DNA of 64,000 nt from the NCBI RefSeq assembly GCF_048771995.1, contig NC_133032.1:22483501-22547500 (forward strand), in the 5' to 3' direction. The notes under the pieces are model-generated. The model was not told the DNA's origin and searched no databases. It saw only the letters and a program-made list of their open reading frames with translations. The position numbers and the translations under genes are program-made. Below are positions 61,874-64,000 of this stretch, one piece after another (positions within the stretch are counted from its first letter, which is position 1; every line of letters starts with the position of its first letter). The DNA is from Taeniopygia guttata (lineage: Eukaryota; Chordata; Aves; Passeriformes; Estrildidae).

Positions 61874-61876
61874 CAG

Positions 61877-61896
61877 ATGGACTCACAGGAAAGAAG
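61877..61896 (+). CDS. ALS2: ALS2 exon 2, start codon and first 6 codons
   Basis: ATG GAC TCA CAG GAA AGA AG, then donor gtgaga. The context is ACAGATGG, with A at -3 and G at +4. MDSQER aligns with human MDSKKR. The last two bases join C of the next exon to make Ser. Confidence 0.93.
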
Positions 61897-63988
61897 GTGA
61901 GAATGAGCAGCTAGGTGAAACCACAGAGGCTCCCTGAAATAGGCCAGCTCATTATCATCCTGGAAAATTGAGTGATATCAGCATACTCTTTATGTAACTT
62001 GTACTAAAACTTGCACTAAAGGGAAGATTATTAACTTAGCTTCAGTTGTGTCTGGAACACTAAAGTTGCTACAACAGCAACTTCTTTTTTAAGCTGATTG
62101 TTGTAATTTCTGGAGCCATAGCCACAGGCTACAAACTTGAAAATAACATTCCCAAGTGAACAGTACATCCTGTCTGGTGCCTGCACCTGTGAATTCTGAT
62201 TCTGGATCAGTAGCCCTGCAGTAGTCATTTCTTGCACTGAGATACTTGATAGAGGTCAGATGTTTTTGTCACAAATCTGGTTATGTGAATGTCCAAATTT
62301 GTTTTAGACTATTTTCTGAAGATCTGTTAAATGGATAAAAACACAAATATCGGATGTTGAACTGATTTGATGTATAATATGTTGATGAAAACTCTCAGTA
62401 TTCTCATTTTGTGCTCTTTGGAGTGCTTTGCCTATATGTGTAAAATCTGTATTTTTATCTTAGCTGAAATATCCTTATATGGATATTAAATTTTTAAGCT
62501 TTTTTTTTCTTTGTGTATATATTATTTGATTGGTTTCTTTTAAATTTACTTCTATTCTAAACACAAGTCTTATGTATTTGAAATGCAAGGTGGACTCTGC
62601 ATTTTAAGTCTGTTTGCTTTATGGAATAAACTACTTGAATTTTAGAAGATTTCAAGACTGTCACCTTTTAAGTTGTTTTTTTTTCTTTTCATTTTGTAGA
62701 AAAACAAATATTTGGGATGGACACAGGAGCTAGGAGAGATAATTTGATTTCTTAGCTATTCTTAACTTGAATGTTTCAGAGGCAGATTGTGTAAAGATAT
62801 TCATCCTGTGTACCACAGTTAACAAAATACATAGTTTAACAAATCCATGGCCTGCAGGAATAGGACTACTTGCATATGCTTGCCTGCAGTGTGGTGTATC
62901 AGAATAGCTTTTTTATGGGTTTGGTGCAGGTTCCCAGTACATTTTACTTCTTGTGCCGTCTCTTCTAGACAAAGGCTGTAATTCTGTCAAAGCTTCCCTT
63001 GCCATCTTAATATATTTAATTCCACAAGTTCATGTCAAGCTGCAAGAACTGATTTATGCAGGGAGTGAGTGACTTGGCTGTTGTCAAATTAAGGGCTAAA
63101 CTTATTTTTTTCTTTCTGAGTGGATAACAGTCTAGTCTGTATAAAATTCTAAGGAAACTTAATCATGACTCTTAATTTAACTTTAAGTCTGGTCTTAATT
63201 TAATCTAGTCTATATTTCTGCTTAACATAACTGTTTGTATTTAAATCAATGGATTCTGCAAATTGTTAAAACTGTGGGCTTGTCAAAATTCCGAGGAATT
63301 TCTTTGTGCTGAGTTTGAGAAGTTGCTGACTGAGCATTCAAGCCCCAGTGTGTTGAAGTTTGCATAGTTCCAGTCACTCCTGCAAGCCCTGATAATTGCA
63401 CACTCTTTCAGGGTATTTGTTTTTTCATGGTTCAGTTGATTTGAATAACTGGCTCATTTGAATCTGTGACATTCATTAAGAATTTACAAAAAAGGAAAAA
63501 ACCCAAACAATCAAAACTTCATTTCTATCTTTAGAGGTAGAAATGAAAGTGTATAAAGGATGAGCTCTTAGACATGTAATGTTTTAAACACACTATTAAT
63601 GGGAGCAATTGGTGCGTGGTAAAATACAAATGAGAAAAAAACTTATGGTTTCAGACAGAAGACATTTACTTTTTCATTTAAATAGCATTTACTTTACAAT
63701 TTGATAATACTAATTTAAATATGTTGGCTTGAAGGTAGAACTAATGTCTGAACTACTAAGCCTTTCCTACATAGGCATTACTGAACCATGGAAAACTTCC
63801 TGATTGTCTTCCAACTTCATCCAATCCTTGTAGCTCAGAAGAGGCAGAAGGAGCCAAAGAGAGAGGCCTGGTCTATGTTTGGAAGGCTGGTTCCTGCTCC
63901 GTGACTCCAGAAAGGCTTCCAGGCCTCAGTGGAAAGACAGTGTTACAGGCAGCCCTTGGAATCCATCATGGGTTACTTCTAACAGAAG
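61877..63988 (+). CDS. ALS2: Alsin (ALS2), 5' coding part, runs off the window
   Basis: Alsin is a large endosomal guanine-nucleotide exchange factor for Rab5 (and Rac1), about 1,650 residues in human. It has an N-terminal RCC1-like propeller, central DH/PH domains, MORN repeats and a C-terminal VPS9 domain; human loss of function causes juvenile motor neuron disease. Only the first 58 full codons are here, in exons 61877-61896 and 63834-63988. The start [18 protein letters not shown] matches human MDSKKRSSTEAEGSKERG with no gaps, and both junction phases fit (AG/C giving Ser8; G/.. as the first base of the next residue, Asp in human). The segment leads into the RCC1-like propeller (LVYVWKAG, then [19 protein letters not shown]). 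The intron after 63988 is open at the window edge. Confidence 0.96.
61897..63833 (+). other. ALS2: ALS2 intron 2
   Basis: A 1.9 kb intron, GT-AG, with acceptor 'ccaatccttgtag'. It is T-rich. No exon, repeat family or RNA gene was recognised. Confidence 0.8.
63834..63988 (+). CDS. ALS2: ALS2 exon 3, start of RCC1-like domain
   Basis: 155 nt: one base to finish Ser7, 51 codons, and one base of the next codon, followed by donor gtaata. The translation [40 protein letters not shown] and [11 protein letters not shown] matches human residues 8-58 without gaps. [11 protein letters not shown] is the first RCC1-type repeat core (human LGVKHGVLLTED). The same intron position is used in human. Confidence 0.96.
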
Positions 63989-64000
63989 GTAATAAACACC

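Larger units (their letters stand above)
61807..61876 (+). other. ALS2: ALS2 exon 2, 5' UTR part
   Basis: Seventy bases of leader between the acceptor and the start codon. They contain a perfect 9-bp stem (61821-61829 with 61838-61846, loop of eight) and an upstream ORF at 61856-61873. Both lie within 60 bases of the main ATG and may affect translation initiation. Confidence 0.8.

Overview
This is a vertebrate genomic window, most likely avian. The evidence is two short 3'-end fragments of CR1 LINEs (about 7.14-7.20 kb and 40.5-40.9 kb), compact introns, few other dispersed repeats, and two genes whose exons resemble the vertebrate neighbours CDK15 and ALS2. Human comparisons are from memory; no alignment was run.

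Layout. From 1 to about 21.2 kb I see no protein-coding exon. This is presumably intergenic DNA beyond the 3' end of CDK15 (in mammals FZD7 lies on that side, and it is not in this window). It holds one CR1 scrap, several AT-rich or homeodomain-motif-rich stretches that could be enhancers, and a duplicated module carrying GTCACATGAC near 15.7-15.8 kb. From 21.2 to 55.8 kb, on the minus strand, lies CDK15 (PFTAIRE-type cyclin-dependent kinase 15). I read 12 exons with canonical splice sites and matching phases. One short internal exon of about 50 nt was not found. From about 57.26 to 57.96 kb is a CpG island with a G-rich tandem array; it is taken as the ALS2 promoter, head-to-head with CDK15. 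From there to the right edge, on the plus strand, is the 5' end of ALS2 (alsin): a UTR/start exon at 61807-61896 and a coding exon at 63834-63988, which encodes the start of the N-terminal RCC1-like domain. The gene runs off the window.

Notable points. The CDK15 glycine-rich loop reads C-E-G-S-C-A where human CDK15, as recalled, has G-E-G-S-Y-A, although the catalytic Lys, PFTAIRE, HRD and DFG motifs are all kept. The predicted CDK15 N-terminus is much shorter than in human. The ALS2 start exon carries a 9-bp hairpin and a five-codon upstream ORF that ends three bases before the main ATG. Most open frames of 60-180 codons here are chance frames and are not annotated. I found no tRNA, rRNA, CRISPR array or large intact mobile element.
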